30,116 nucleotides of DNA, from NCBI GenBank assembly GCA_905198835.1, contig CAJKDY010000019.1, positions 1 through 30,116 on the forward strand, in the 5' to 3' direction. Source of the DNA: an uncultured Eubacteriales bacterium (GTDB lineage: Bacteria; Bacillota; Clostridia; Oscillospirales; Oscillospiraceae). The notes beneath the pieces are model-generated. The model did not search any database, was not told the DNA's origin, and saw only the letters and a program-made list of their open reading frames with translations. Position numbers and translations under genes: made by a program. Every line of letters starts with the position of its first letter. Positions within the stretch are counted from its first letter, which is position 1. This document shows, piece after piece, positions 1-7,499 of this stretch.

Positions 1-353
1 TCATGGCTTACCTGATCGAGGAGACCAAGGGCAAGTTCCCCACCTGGCTGGCTCCTGTTCAGGTCAAGGTGCTTCCCGTCTCCGAGAAGACCCTCGAGTA
101 TTCCGAGGCCATCACCGAGAAGCTGGTGGAGGCCGGTATCCGTGTGGCTCTGGACGACGACAACCAGAAGATCGGCTACAAGATCCGCGCTGCACAGCAG
201 GTGGACCGCGTGCCTTATATGCTGGTCCTGGGTGCCAAGGAAGCCGAGGCCGGCAACGTCTCTGTCCGTGACCGCAAGGGCGAGACCACCACGATGGAAG
301 TGGATGAGTTCATCGCAAAGGTCACTTCCGAGATCAAGAACCGCAGCCTGTAA
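1..353 (+). CDS. thrS: threonyl-tRNA synthetase, C-terminal part (5' end outside window)
   Basis: This is the last ~117 codons of threonyl-tRNA synthetase, which charges tRNA-Thr in the cytoplasm. The reading frame is open from the window edge, and the ATG at position 3 is an internal Met of the family's 'AYLIEE' stretch, so the gene is truncated by the window and not by mutation. The visible part is the class II anticodon-binding domain: FPTWLAPVQVKVLPVS, then VEAGIRVALDDDNQKIGYKI and VPYMLVLGAKE, ending at a TAA. A bidirectional terminator follows at once. The assignment is firm for a class II anticodon-binding domain and strong for ThrRS over ProRS or HisRS from the WLAPVQV and 'GNVSVRDRKG' segments. 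Confidence 0.93.
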   Translation, partial: MAYLIEETKGKFPTWLAPVQVKVLPVSEKTLEYSEAITEKLVEAGIRVALDDDNQKIGYKIRAAQQVDRVPYMLVLGAKEAEAGNVSVRDRKGETTTMEVDEFIAKVTSEIKNRSL

Positions 354-370
354 GCTGTAACGTAAGATAC

Positions 371-410
371 AAAAAATCCCCTCCGCCGTTTGGCAGAGGG
401 GATTTTTATT
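371..410. terminator. bidirectional intrinsic terminator between thrS and trpS
   Basis: AAAAAATCCCCTC (371-383) pairs with GAGGGGATTTTT (396-407). A small inner GCC/GGC pair sits in the loop. The stem is flanked by A-run and T-run, so it can stop the convergent thrS (+) and trpS (-) transcripts. Confidence 0.9.
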
Positions 411-419
411 TACGCCTTG

Positions 420-1481
420 TTATTTCAGCAGATTATCATCCGTGAAGTAATCAATTTTCATGGACTTACGCACTTCGGCGAGGGTGGCGGCGGCGGTCTT
501 TTCGGCCACAGCGCTGCCTTCCTTCAGAATTTCCACGACCTCGGGCAGGCGCTGCTCCCACTCCTTGCGGCGGTTGCGGATGGGCTCCAGCTCGGCCTGC
601 ATGACGCTGTTCAGGAACTTCTTCACCTTCACGTCGCCCAGACCGCCGCGCTGATAGTGTGCCTTCAGCTCGTCGAGGTTCTGGTACTCGGGCAGGAACT
701 CGGCAAAGTGCTCCGGGCGGCTGAATGCATCCAGATAGATGAAGACGGGGTTGCCCTCCACCTTGCCGGGGTCCTGCACGCGCAGATGGTTCGGGTCGGT
801 GTACATGGACATGATCTTCTTCTTGATGTCCTCGGGCTCGTCGGAGAGGTAGATGCAGTTGCCGAGGCTCTTGCTCATCTTGGCCTTGCCGTCGGTGCCG
901 GGCAGGCGCAGGCAGGCGCTGTTCTGGGGCAGAACGATCTCCGGCTCCACCAGAGTCTCACCGTAGACGGCGTTGAACTTATGAACGATCTCGCAGCACT
1001 GCTCGATCATGGGGCGCTGGTCCTCGCCTGCGGGGACGGTAGTAGCCTTGAAGGCGGTGATGTCCGCAGCCTGGCTGATGGGGTAAGTGAAGAAGCCCAC
1101 CGGGATGCTGGACTCGAAGTTCTTCTGCTGGATCTCGGCCTTGACGGTGGGGTTGCGCTGCAGGCGGGAGACGGTGACGAGGTTCATATAATAGAAGCTC
1201 AGCTCGGTCAGCTCCGGCACCATGGACTGGATGAAGATGTGTGCCTTGGCGGGGTCGATGCCCACGGCCAGATAGTCCAGAGCGACCTGCAGGACGTTCT
1301 GGCGCACCTTCTCCGGGTTGTCGGCGTTGTCGGTGAGGGCCTGTGCGTCAGCGATCATAATATAGATCTCGTCGAACTTGCCCGAGTTCTGCAGCCGGAC
1401 ACGCTCCTTCAGAGAGCCGACATAGTGGCCGACATGGAGCCGGCCCGTCGGGCGGTCGCCCGTCAGAATGATCTGTTTCAT
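420..1481 (-). CDS. trpS: tryptophanyl-tRNA synthetase
   Basis: TrpRS, 353 residues, a class I aminoacyl-tRNA synthetase that charges tRNA-Trp. The N-terminus ILTGDRPTGRLHVGHYVGS carries the HIGH-type motif as HVGH (residues 16-19). The KMSKS loop is at residues 201-205 in GKAKMSKSLGN. The length is close to the bacterial norm. An ATG nine codons upstream (1508) is in frame, but the start at 1481 has an AAAGGAG Shine-Dalgarno (complement of 1488-1494) and matches the family N-terminus. Transcription starts at a near-consensus promoter (1660-1688), so the 5' UTR is about 170 nt and is occupied by a paired hairpin repeat. No T-box sequence is visible in that leader, although many Firmicute trpS genes have one. 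Confidence 0.96.
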   Translation of the reverse strand: MKQIILTGDRPTGRLHVGHYVGSLKERVRLQNSGKFDEIYIMIADAQALTDNADNPEKVRQNVLQVALDYLAVGIDPAKAHIFIQSMVPELTELSFYYMNLVTVSRLQRNPTVKAEIQQKNFESSIPVGFFTYPISQAADITAFKATTVPAGEDQRPMIEQCCEIVHKFNAVYGETLVEPEIVLPQNSACLRLPGTDGKAKMSKSLGNCIYLSDEPEDIKKKIMSMYTDPNHLRVQDPGKVEGNPVFIYLDAFSRPEHFAEFLPEYQNLDELKAHYQRGGLGDVKVKKFLNSVMQAELEPIRNRRKEWEQRLPEVVEILKEGSAVAEKTAAATLAEVRKSMKIDYFTDDNLLK

Positions 1482-1516
1482 AGTTTTCTCCTTTTTCATC
1501 AGGCGCATTTTTCCTC

Positions 1517-1648
1517 AACCTCTCCGTCACAGCTGACGCTGTGCCACCTCCCCTAATAGGGGAGGCTCTGGCGAAAAGGGTAAGTTTTCGGTTTTGCCAA
1601 GGGCTCTCCTATCCGGAGAGCTGGACGCCGCAGGCGGCCTGAGAGGTT
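1517..1648. repeat. paired inverted hairpin repeat filling the trpS 5' UTR
   Basis: The ends AACCTCTC (1517-1524) and GAGAGGTT (1641-1648) are exact inverted repeats. Between them are four hairpins: CACAGC/GCTGTG (1528-1543), CCTCCCCTA/TAGGGGAGG (1547-1565), GCTCTCC/GGAGAGC (1603-1621) and GCCGC/GCGGC (1627-1638). Read inward from each end, the halves follow one plan: CCTCTC, a small hairpin, CCA, a CTCC hairpin, then CTCTGGC or CCTTGGC. This is best read as two head-to-head copies of one unit. Similar CCTCTC-hairpin-hairpin units are, from memory, dispersed in Faecalibacterium-group genomes. There is no coding capacity. A direct target duplication was not established. Confidence 0.75.
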
Positions 1649-1659
1649 CATTTTTTATA

Positions 1660-1688
1660 AGTATATCCCCCGCCGCTTTCCCTGTCAA
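1660..1688 (-). promoter_or_regulatory. trpS promoter
   Basis: On the minus strand TTGACA (complement of 1683-1688), a 17-nt spacer and TATACT (complement of 1660-1665). Transcription would begin near 1653, a few bases before the paired repeat, so the repeat is transcribed as trpS leader RNA. Confidence 0.8.
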
Positions 1689-1708
1689 CAAAAGCCGCAC
1701 CGGAACGG

Positions 1709-1746
1709 ATAAAAAAGAAAAAGCGATGGAAAACTTCCATCGCTTT
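1709..1746 (-). terminator. terminator of the tRNA-Glu/tRNA-Asn transcript
   Basis: On the minus strand AAAGCGATGGAA, a 3-nt loop and TTCCATCGCTTT (1720-1746) are followed by a T-rich run (complement of 1709-1719). It lies 3 nt beyond the tRNA-Asn CCA end. Confidence 0.88.
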
Positions 1747-1748
1747 AC

Positions 1749-1825
1749 TGGCGCCTCTTGCCTGACTCGAACAGGCGACACCCTGATTAACAGTCAGGTG
1801 CTCTAACCGACTGAGCTAAAGAGGC
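1749..1825 (-). tRNA. tRNA-Asn (anticodon GUU)
   Basis: A 77-nt cloverleaf with acceptor GCCTCTT/AAGAGGC, D-loop TAGCTCAGTCGGTTAGAGC, anticodon loop CTGTTAA (GUU), T-arm GCCTG-TTCGAGT-CAGGC and an encoded CCA end. It is the second gene of a two-tRNA transcript. Confidence 0.96.
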
Positions 1826-1866
1826 ATCTATATAAAACGGCACATGACCGTTTTACTACTATAAAA

Positions 1867-1941
1867 TGGTGACCCGTACCGGAATCGAACCGATGTTAAA
1901 GGCGTGAGAGGCCTCTGTCTTAACCGCTTGACCAACGGGCC
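1867..1941 (-). tRNA. tRNA-Glu (anticodon CUC)
   Basis: A 75-nt tRNA with 5' GGCCCGTTGGTCAAGCGG, anticodon loop CCTCTCA (CUC), T-loop GGTTCGATTCC and an encoded CCA. The start and D-arm are typical of tRNA-Glu. CUC is the less common of the two glutamate anticodons and suits the strong GAG use of the surrounding genes. Confidence 0.95.
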
Positions 1942-1979
1942 ATACTACCATTGCATCGGGTGTTGTTCCCGACTCGATT

Positions 1980-2008
1980 ATTTTAGCACAGCGTACCCGC
2001 TTTGTCAA
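1980..2008 (-). promoter_or_regulatory. tRNA operon promoter
   Basis: On the minus strand TTGACA (complement of 2003-2008), a 17-nt spacer and TAAAAT (complement of 1980-1985), about 40 nt upstream of tRNA-Glu. It lies in the short gap after the stop codon of the gene at 2047. Confidence 0.82.
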
Positions 2009-2046
2009 CAGGCATTTTCAATTTTTCGGCAAAAATTTCGAAAAAA

Positions 2047-2670
2047 TCAGAACAGCCGACGTACTCTGCCCTTCACGGCCCCCAGAAGGACGTTCAGGTA
2101 GAGGCCCATGACGCTCTCCACCTCGCCCAGCTCCATGCTCTGGCGCTGGGGCAGGCCGGCCAGCGTACCGCGGTAGAGGCAGCGCAGCTCGGGCAGCTCG
2201 GCGTAATCGCTGGGGTGCATGAGGGTGCTGGGCTTTGGCAGCTCCAGCGCACCGCTCTTCTGGAGCACCTCACTGACGAACTGGGAGCAGAAATAATGCC
2301 GACGGCGCTGCCAGCGGATATGCATCCAGCAGAGCAGCAGACCCAGCGAATTGAAGCGGTAGAGCTCCCCGTGGTGCATCATGTGCTGGGTGCGGCGCTT
2401 GGCGCGGGTGTAGACCTCATCCGTCACTTCCAGCGCGTAGAGGGCGCAGGGGATGTTCTCCCGCATGAGGAACACGCCCCGGTTCAGGTACTCCCGGCTG
2501 GGACCTGCGGGGAACATGGTATAACCATTCTTGCGGGTAGAGCTGTAGAGGGTACTCAGGTCCTCGTCGAAGGCGAGGGAGACGTGGGTGTACTGCGCAC
2601 CGGTCAGGCTGTACACGAGGTTCGAGAGCAGGGTGCCGGAGCGGGTAAGAAATATGTAAAGCGTCTTCAT
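2047..2670 (-). CDS. permuted papain-like (YiiX/YebB-type) amidase or peptidase family protein
   Basis: A 207-residue protein with no recognised gene name. From the start MKTLYIFLTRSGTLLSN, a His lies in QYTHVSLAFD (His29) and a Cys in HYFCSQFVSEVL (Cys128). This His-then-Cys order with a helix after the Cys is typical of circularly permuted NlpC/P60 or YiiX-like cysteine hydrolases, which act on lipids, peptidoglycan peptides or amide bonds. There is no clear signal peptide, so the protein may be cytoplasmic or membrane-associated. An in-frame ATG at 2700 is possible. The start at 2670 is preferred because GGAGA lies about 11 nt upstream. The family call is inference from the motif layout, and the substrate is unknown. 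Confidence 0.6.
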   Translation of the reverse strand: MKTLYIFLTRSGTLLSNLVYSLTGAQYTHVSLAFDEDLSTLYSSTRKNGYTMFPAGPSREYLNRGVFLMRENIPCALYALEVTDEVYTRAKRRTQHMMHHGELYRFNSLGLLLCWMHIRWQRRRHYFCSQFVSEVLQKSGALELPKPSTLMHPSDYAELPELRCLYRGTLAGLPQRQSMELGEVESVMGLYLNVLLGAVKGRVRRLF

Positions 2671-2721
2671 CGTCGTTGTTTCTCCATGCTGGCGGCTCAT
2701 GGCCGCGGGTCAGATTGGCTC

Positions 2722-2727
2722 AGTATA
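2722..2727 (-). promoter_or_regulatory. extended -10 promoter for the gene at 2047-2670
   Basis: The minus strand reads TGATATACT, an extended -10 (TG-n-TATACT), about 50 nt upstream of the chosen start. No convincing -35 is present. Confidence 0.5.
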
Positions 2728-3161
2728 TCATAAGTCGTGCGTTTTTTCCAGATAAATCGCAAAATATCCACAAATATTTTGTGTCTCTACTTATAATACG
2801 TTTTTTCGCGGCCCAAAATTGCAGCCTCTTCTCTCCTGATTTCCGCTCCTTGTATCCCGAATCGATAAAATTTTATCAAAGATTTGTTTTTGGCATAAAA
2901 TCTTTAATTTGTGCAGGCAAACAGGCCAAGATTTTTACGAAACTGTCTCAAATACCCCGGATTCTTAATAAGATTTGTTGCTTTTACCCGAAGAAAACCG
3001 CTCCGCCGGTTGATTTCAGCCCCGATTTATGTATAATGATATACAGGAGAATACGCATCTGTATTTCTTTTCATCGTCCTTTTGCGGTGTCCTTTTGGCT
3101 GAGGGCAGCTTACCGCTGGTGTCTGGGCGATGACCTGAACGAAAGAAGAGGTATAAGTATC
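2728..3161 (+). promoter_or_regulatory. AT-rich non-coding region with inverted repeats, upstream of pckA
   Basis: This 430-nt stretch is much richer in A/T than its surroundings and holds no credible gene. The pckA frame is open through most of it but lacks a start with a ribosome site. Three perfect inverted repeats are visible: CACAAA-tat-TTTGTG (2769-2783), the 14-bp palindrome GATAAAATTTTATC (2864-2877), and AAAGATTT...AAATCTTT with a 12-nt loop (2878-2905). The last two abut. They could be operators for a metabolic regulator of pckA. No known consensus was matched. Confidence 0.55.
3010..3037 (+). promoter_or_regulatory. pckA promoter
   Basis: TTGATT (3010-3015), a 16-nt spacer and a consensus TATAAT (3032-3037). 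This predicts a start near 3044 and a pckA 5' UTR of about 118 nt. Confidence 0.65.
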
Positions 3162-4775
<1,614 letters not shown>

Positions 4776-4797
4776 GCTGGACCTGCAACGTAAAAAG

Positions 4798-4840
4798 AAA
4801 AGCAAGAGAGCGAGGGCTTTGCCCTCGCTCTCTTGCTTTT
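4798..4840 (+). terminator. pckA terminator
   Basis: A 20-bp perfect stem, AAAAGCAAGAGAGCGAGGGC (4798-4817), with a TTT loop and its exact complement at 4821-4840, ending in TTTT. The stem is unusually long. Confidence 0.9.
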
Positions 4841-4842
4841 CC

Positions 4843-4870
4843 TTGCAATATGGCTAGAATATGGTATAAT
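4843..4870 (+). promoter_or_regulatory. promoter of the WG-repeat gene
   Basis: TTGCAA (4843-4848), a 16-nt spacer and an extended -10, TGgTATAAT (4862-4870). It begins 2 nt after the pckA terminator stem, so pckA read-through is insulated from this gene. Confidence 0.8.
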
Positions 4871-4877
4871 GAACGCA

Positions 4878-4916
4878 GGAAGAGTACTCTTCCTATTTCC
4901 CCCGATGGGGGAAATA
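4878..4916 (+). promoter_or_regulatory. tandem palindrome plus hairpin in the WG-gene leader
   Basis: The perfect 16-bp palindrome GGAAGAGTACTCTTCC (4878-4893) begins near the expected transcription start. It is followed with no gap by TATTTCCCCC-GAT and the exact complement of that arm (4894-4916). The same two-element design, in the same order and also abutting, occurs at 19682-19719 before the other secreted-protein gene. It may be an operator pair or a structured 5' mRNA end. Confidence 0.7.
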
Positions 4917-4939
4917 AAGAGCATTAAGGAGGAAGAAAC

Positions 4940-6775
4940 ATGAAGAGGAGACTGCTGAGCCTGATTTTGTTGCTAGTCATGGTGTGTGCGCTGAGTCCTT
5001 GGGTTGGGGCGACAGAGTACGATGTTACAGAGGCCATACCCCTCTATTATGATGAGATGTGGAAATTCCGCGAAGGTATCGCGCCGGTGCGGCTAAAGAA
5101 GAAGTGGGGCTTTGTGGACACCAGCGGCAAAGCTGTCGGAGCTTATAAATATGATAGTGTGTCGTGGTTCCATAATGGTTTGGCAGAGGTCAGGCTGGAT
5201 GGTAAGGAAGGCCTTCTGGATGCTGAGGGGAGAACGGTGGTGCCGTGCAAATATGACAGCATTATGAATCTTGGAAATCGAGGCGACCTGATTGCGGTGG
5301 AGTTGGACGGAAAATGGGGATTTATTAATGAGAGTGGCAATGAGGTCATTCCTTGCCAATATGAGAATGAGACCCTGTGGCCGGAATTTTCGGAAGGCTT
5401 AGCAGCAGTGAAGAAGGATGGCAAGTGGGGCTACATCGATACTAGCGGGAATGTAGTCATCCCATTCCAATATGCAGGGGCAGAGAGTTTTTCCAACGGC
5501 TTCGCAATCGTACGTCGTCGGTTTGACAACAAAAGAGATCTGATGTATGGCTTTATTGACCACAGCGGCAATGAAGTGGTGCCCTGCAAGTACGTCTATG
5601 CGTGGGATTGTGAGGAACCGGGAATTGCCACGGTTTTGGAAAGTAACTGGCAGTACGACCTGGGCATGGTCGATATGGCCACGGGGCAGGAGATCATCCC
5701 CTGTGAATACCCTCGGCTATGGTATGCTGGGGAAGGGCTGATCCTAGCGGATACGCCAGATGGAAAAACAGGGTATTTTGATACGAAAGGCAACCTGGTA
5801 GTGCCCTTTTGTTATAGCTACGGTGGGAGCTTTTCAGAAGGGCTGGCAGTTGTGAAGATGGGCGGACAAGTGGGCTTCATTGACCCAACGGGGCAAGAGG
5901 TAGTACCCTGCGATCTGCCCTATACGACGGCTGAGAACCTTGATCACGGTGTTTCAGTGGTGACTAGAAGCACGCGGGAGGGGATCAAGTGGGGCCTTAT
6001 AGATAGAAATGGACGGGAAATCGTGGAGTGCAAATATGATGAAGAGACATATATTCCGCCGCTTGATGAAGGTATCGTGTCAATGCACTGGAATGGTAAA
6101 TACGGCTATGTAAATATAGAGGGGCGGGAAATTGTGCCGCCTCAATATGATTACACCCATGAATTCTCCGAGGGCTATGGGGCGGTGCGGCTGAACGGTA
6201 AATATGGCTACGTTGATCAACTGGGACAGGAAGTCACGGCCATTGCGTATGACCACGCTTTAGATGTCAGCGATGGTTTGGCGGTGGTGGAACGGGATGG
6301 AAAATGGGGAGCGCTCCGCTTCAGTAAAACTACAAAAGAAACTGGCGTTGTCGCCAGCCCCTCCACCCAGCCGGTGCTGGTGAACGGCGTTTCCGTGGAG
6401 TTCCAGTGTTACGCCCTCAAGGACGCAAACGGCAACGACACCAATTATATCAAGCTCCGGGACGTGGCTTCCATTCTCAGCGGCTCCGCCGTCCAGTTCA
6501 ACGTGGTCTGGGACGGAGCGGTGAACATCGAGACCGGGAAGGACTATGTCCCCAACGGCTCGGAGATGAAAACGCCCTTCCGCGGTGACCGGGCCTATGA
6601 GACTGCCACGGCAGAGACCAGGATCAACGGCAAGGCCGCCGCGCTGGACGCTATCGTGCTAAAGGACGACAACGGCGGGGCCTATACCTACTACAAGCTC
6701 CGTGACCTAGGCACAGCCCTGGGCTTCACCGTGGACTGGAGCGCCGACAAGGGCATTTTCATTGAGACCAAATAA
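4940..6775 (+). CDS. secreted WG-repeat protein with C-terminal stalk (copper amine oxidase N-like) domains
   Basis: A 611-residue predicted secreted protein. Residues 1-24 are a signal peptide (KRR, then a Leu/Val core, then VGA). About eleven WG repeats follow (residues ~35-460), each built like DGKWGFIDxSGNEVIPCxY...F.EGLAVV. Repeats 3, 4, 7, 10 and 11 are close to consensus; 5, 6, 8 and 9 are longer or degenerate. Residues ~475-611 hold two copies of a stalk-type module with VNGVSVEF...YIKLRDVA and INGKAAAL...YYKLRDLGTALGF. WG repeats are thought to form beta-propeller-like or solenoid binding surfaces; stalk modules are common on clostridial exported proteins. AAGGAGG at 4926-4932 sets the ATG. 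The WG part is visibly more AT-rich than the stalk part (switch near 6340), suggesting a mosaic origin. Its ligand is unknown. Confidence 0.88.
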   Translation: MKRRLLSLILLLVMVCALSPWVGATEYDVTEAIPLYYDEMWKFREGIAPVRLKKKWGFVDTSGKAVGAYKYDSVSWFHNGLAEVRLDGKEGLLDAEGRTVVPCKYDSIMNLGNRGDLIAVELDGKWGFINESGNEVIPCQYENETLWPEFSEGLAAVKKDGKWGYIDTSGNVVIPFQYAGAESFSNGFAIVRRRFDNKRDLMYGFIDHSGNEVVPCKYVYAWDCEEPGIATVLESNWQYDLGMVDMATGQEIIPCEYPRLWYAGEGLILADTPDGKTGYFDTKGNLVVPFCYSYGGSFSEGLAVVKMGGQVGFIDPTGQEVVPCDLPYTTAENLDHGVSVVTRSTREGIKWGLIDRNGREIVECKYDEETYIPPLDEGIVSMHWNGKYGYVNIEGREIVPPQYDYTHEFSEGYGAVRLNGKYGYVDQLGQEVTAIAYDHALDVSDGLAVVERDGKWGALRFSKTTKETGVVASPSTQPVLVNGVSVEFQCYALKDANGNDTNYIKLRDVASILSGSAVQFNVVWDGAVNIETGKDYVPNGSEMKTPFRGDRAYETATAETRINGKAAALDAIVLKDDNGGAYTYYKLRDLGTALGFTVDWSADKGIFIETK

Positions 6776-6786
6776 AACGCCATCAC

Positions 6787-6816
6787 AAAAGGGACGGCCC
6801 GTGGGCCGTCCCTTTT
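6787..6816. terminator. bidirectional terminator between the WG gene and bioY
   Basis: AAAAGGGACGGCCC (6787-6800), a GT loop and the exact complement (6803-6816). A-run and T-run flank the stem, so it serves both convergent genes. Confidence 0.9.
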
Positions 6817-6817
6817 A

Positions 6818-7363
6818 TTACGCTGCCGTGTGCGCCAGGACCCGTTTCAGAGGCGGGGCTACCACCGCGGCGGCGGCGATCTTGACGCATTCGCCGGGGA
6901 GGTAGATGAGAAGGCCGCTCTCCACCACCTGCCACACGCTGAGGCCCTTGCCCAGGTAGAGGTTCAGCACCAGACCCATATAGGGCACGCCGATAACGTA
7001 GCCTGCCAGAATGCCCACCGCGGCGGCGGCCCCACAGCGCAGGACAGAGGGGCGCTGACCTACCAATAGGCCGCTGACTGCCGCCGTCAGCGGGAAGCCC
7101 AGCAGAAAGCCGAAGCTGGGCTGGAGCACATACCCCAGGCCGCCGCCCATGGTGAAGATGGGCAGGCCCAGCAGCCCCAGAGCCACATAGACCGCCTGGG
7201 ATGCCGCCCCCCATTTTGGCCCCAGAACGATGCCCGCCAAGGCGGCCAGCATGGTCTGGAGGGTGATGGACATGGGGCCGAAGGGAATTTTCAGGAAGCC
7301 GCTGACGGCGGTGAGGGCGGCGAAGACCGCCGCCAGGACCAGATTTTTGACCTTGTGATCCAT
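6818..7363 (-). CDS. bioY: BioY, biotin ECF transporter substrate-binding subunit
   Basis: BioY, 181 residues, the membrane S-component that captures biotin, either with the shared EcfAA'T energising module (not in this window) or alone. About six hydrophobic segments are visible. Family motifs are LAAVFAALTAVSGFLKIPFGPMSITLQ near the N-terminus, the GGGLGYVLQPSFGFLLG region, and the C-terminal GECVKIAAAAVV. The ATG at 7363 directly abuts a BirA-type operator, and the Shine-Dalgarno GGGAGG lies inside the operator's spacer and arm, so operator binding would block the start region of this gene. It diverges from birA, which fits biotin-responsive uptake. Confidence 0.95.
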   Translation of the reverse strand: MDHKVKNLVLAAVFAALTAVSGFLKIPFGPMSITLQTMLAALAGIVLGPKWGAASQAVYVALGLLGLPIFTMGGGLGYVLQPSFGFLLGFPLTAAVSGLLVGQRPSVLRCGAAAAVGILAGYVIGVPYMGLVLNLYLGKGLSVWQVVESGLLIYLPGECVKIAAAAVVAPPLKRVLAHTAA

Positions 7364-7364
7364 A

Positions 7365-7398
7365 CTAGTAAACCTCCCTTCTTAACTTGGTTTACTAG
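7365..7398. promoter_or_regulatory. BirA-type biotin operator controlling bioY
   Basis: Perfect 10-bp inverted arms CTAGTAAACC (7365-7374) and GGTTTACTAG (7389-7398), 14 nt apart. The form matches the known BirA box, (T)TGTAAACC-N14/15-GGTTTACA(A). It covers the bioY transcription start and ribosome-binding site. Confidence 0.88.
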
Positions 7399-7399
7399 A

Positions 7400-7428
7400 A
7401 GTATAGCATGCCCGCTTGGATTTGTAAA
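7400..7428 (-). promoter_or_regulatory. bioY promoter
   Basis: On the minus strand TTTACA (complement of 7423-7428), a 17-nt spacer and TATACT (complement of 7400-7405). The first operator starts 2 nt downstream of the -10, and the left half of the second operator covers the -35. Confidence 0.8.
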
Positions 7429-7453
7429 CCCATTTTGGAAAATTGGTTGACAA
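7422..7453. promoter_or_regulatory. second BirA-type operator, over the birA -35
   Basis: TTGTAAACC (7422-7430), a 14-nt spacer and GGTTGACAA (7445-7453). The arms are inverted repeats with one mismatch and have the same spacing as the bioY operator. The right arm contains the birA -35 (TTGACA) and the left arm contains the bioY -35. This predicts BirA autoregulation. Confidence 0.8.
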
Positions 7454-7476
7454 GCGGCCGCCCAGTGGGGTAAACT
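7447..7476 (+). promoter_or_regulatory. birA promoter
   Basis: A consensus TTGACA (7447-7452), an 18-nt spacer and TAAACT (7471-7476). The start would be near 7483, just before AAGGAGGG and the ATG at 7500, giving a very short leader. Confidence 0.7.
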
Positions 7477-7499
7477 GAGGGCAAAAAGGAGGGTTAAGC

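Noticed and set aside
390..1556. 388-codon plus-strand open frame across trpS
   Set aside because: It is the complement of trpS in a GC-rich gene, has low-complexity Leu/Gly/His/Val-rich content and no ribosome site.
2676..3161. N-terminal extension of pckA by about 160 codons
   Set aside because: The frame is open by chance in an AT-rich region; the sequence there does not resemble PEPCK and the promoter lies inside it.
5050..6330. Tandem DNA repeats in the WG gene
   Set aside because: The repeats are at protein level; codons differ between units, so there is no recent DNA duplication to report as a separate repeat.
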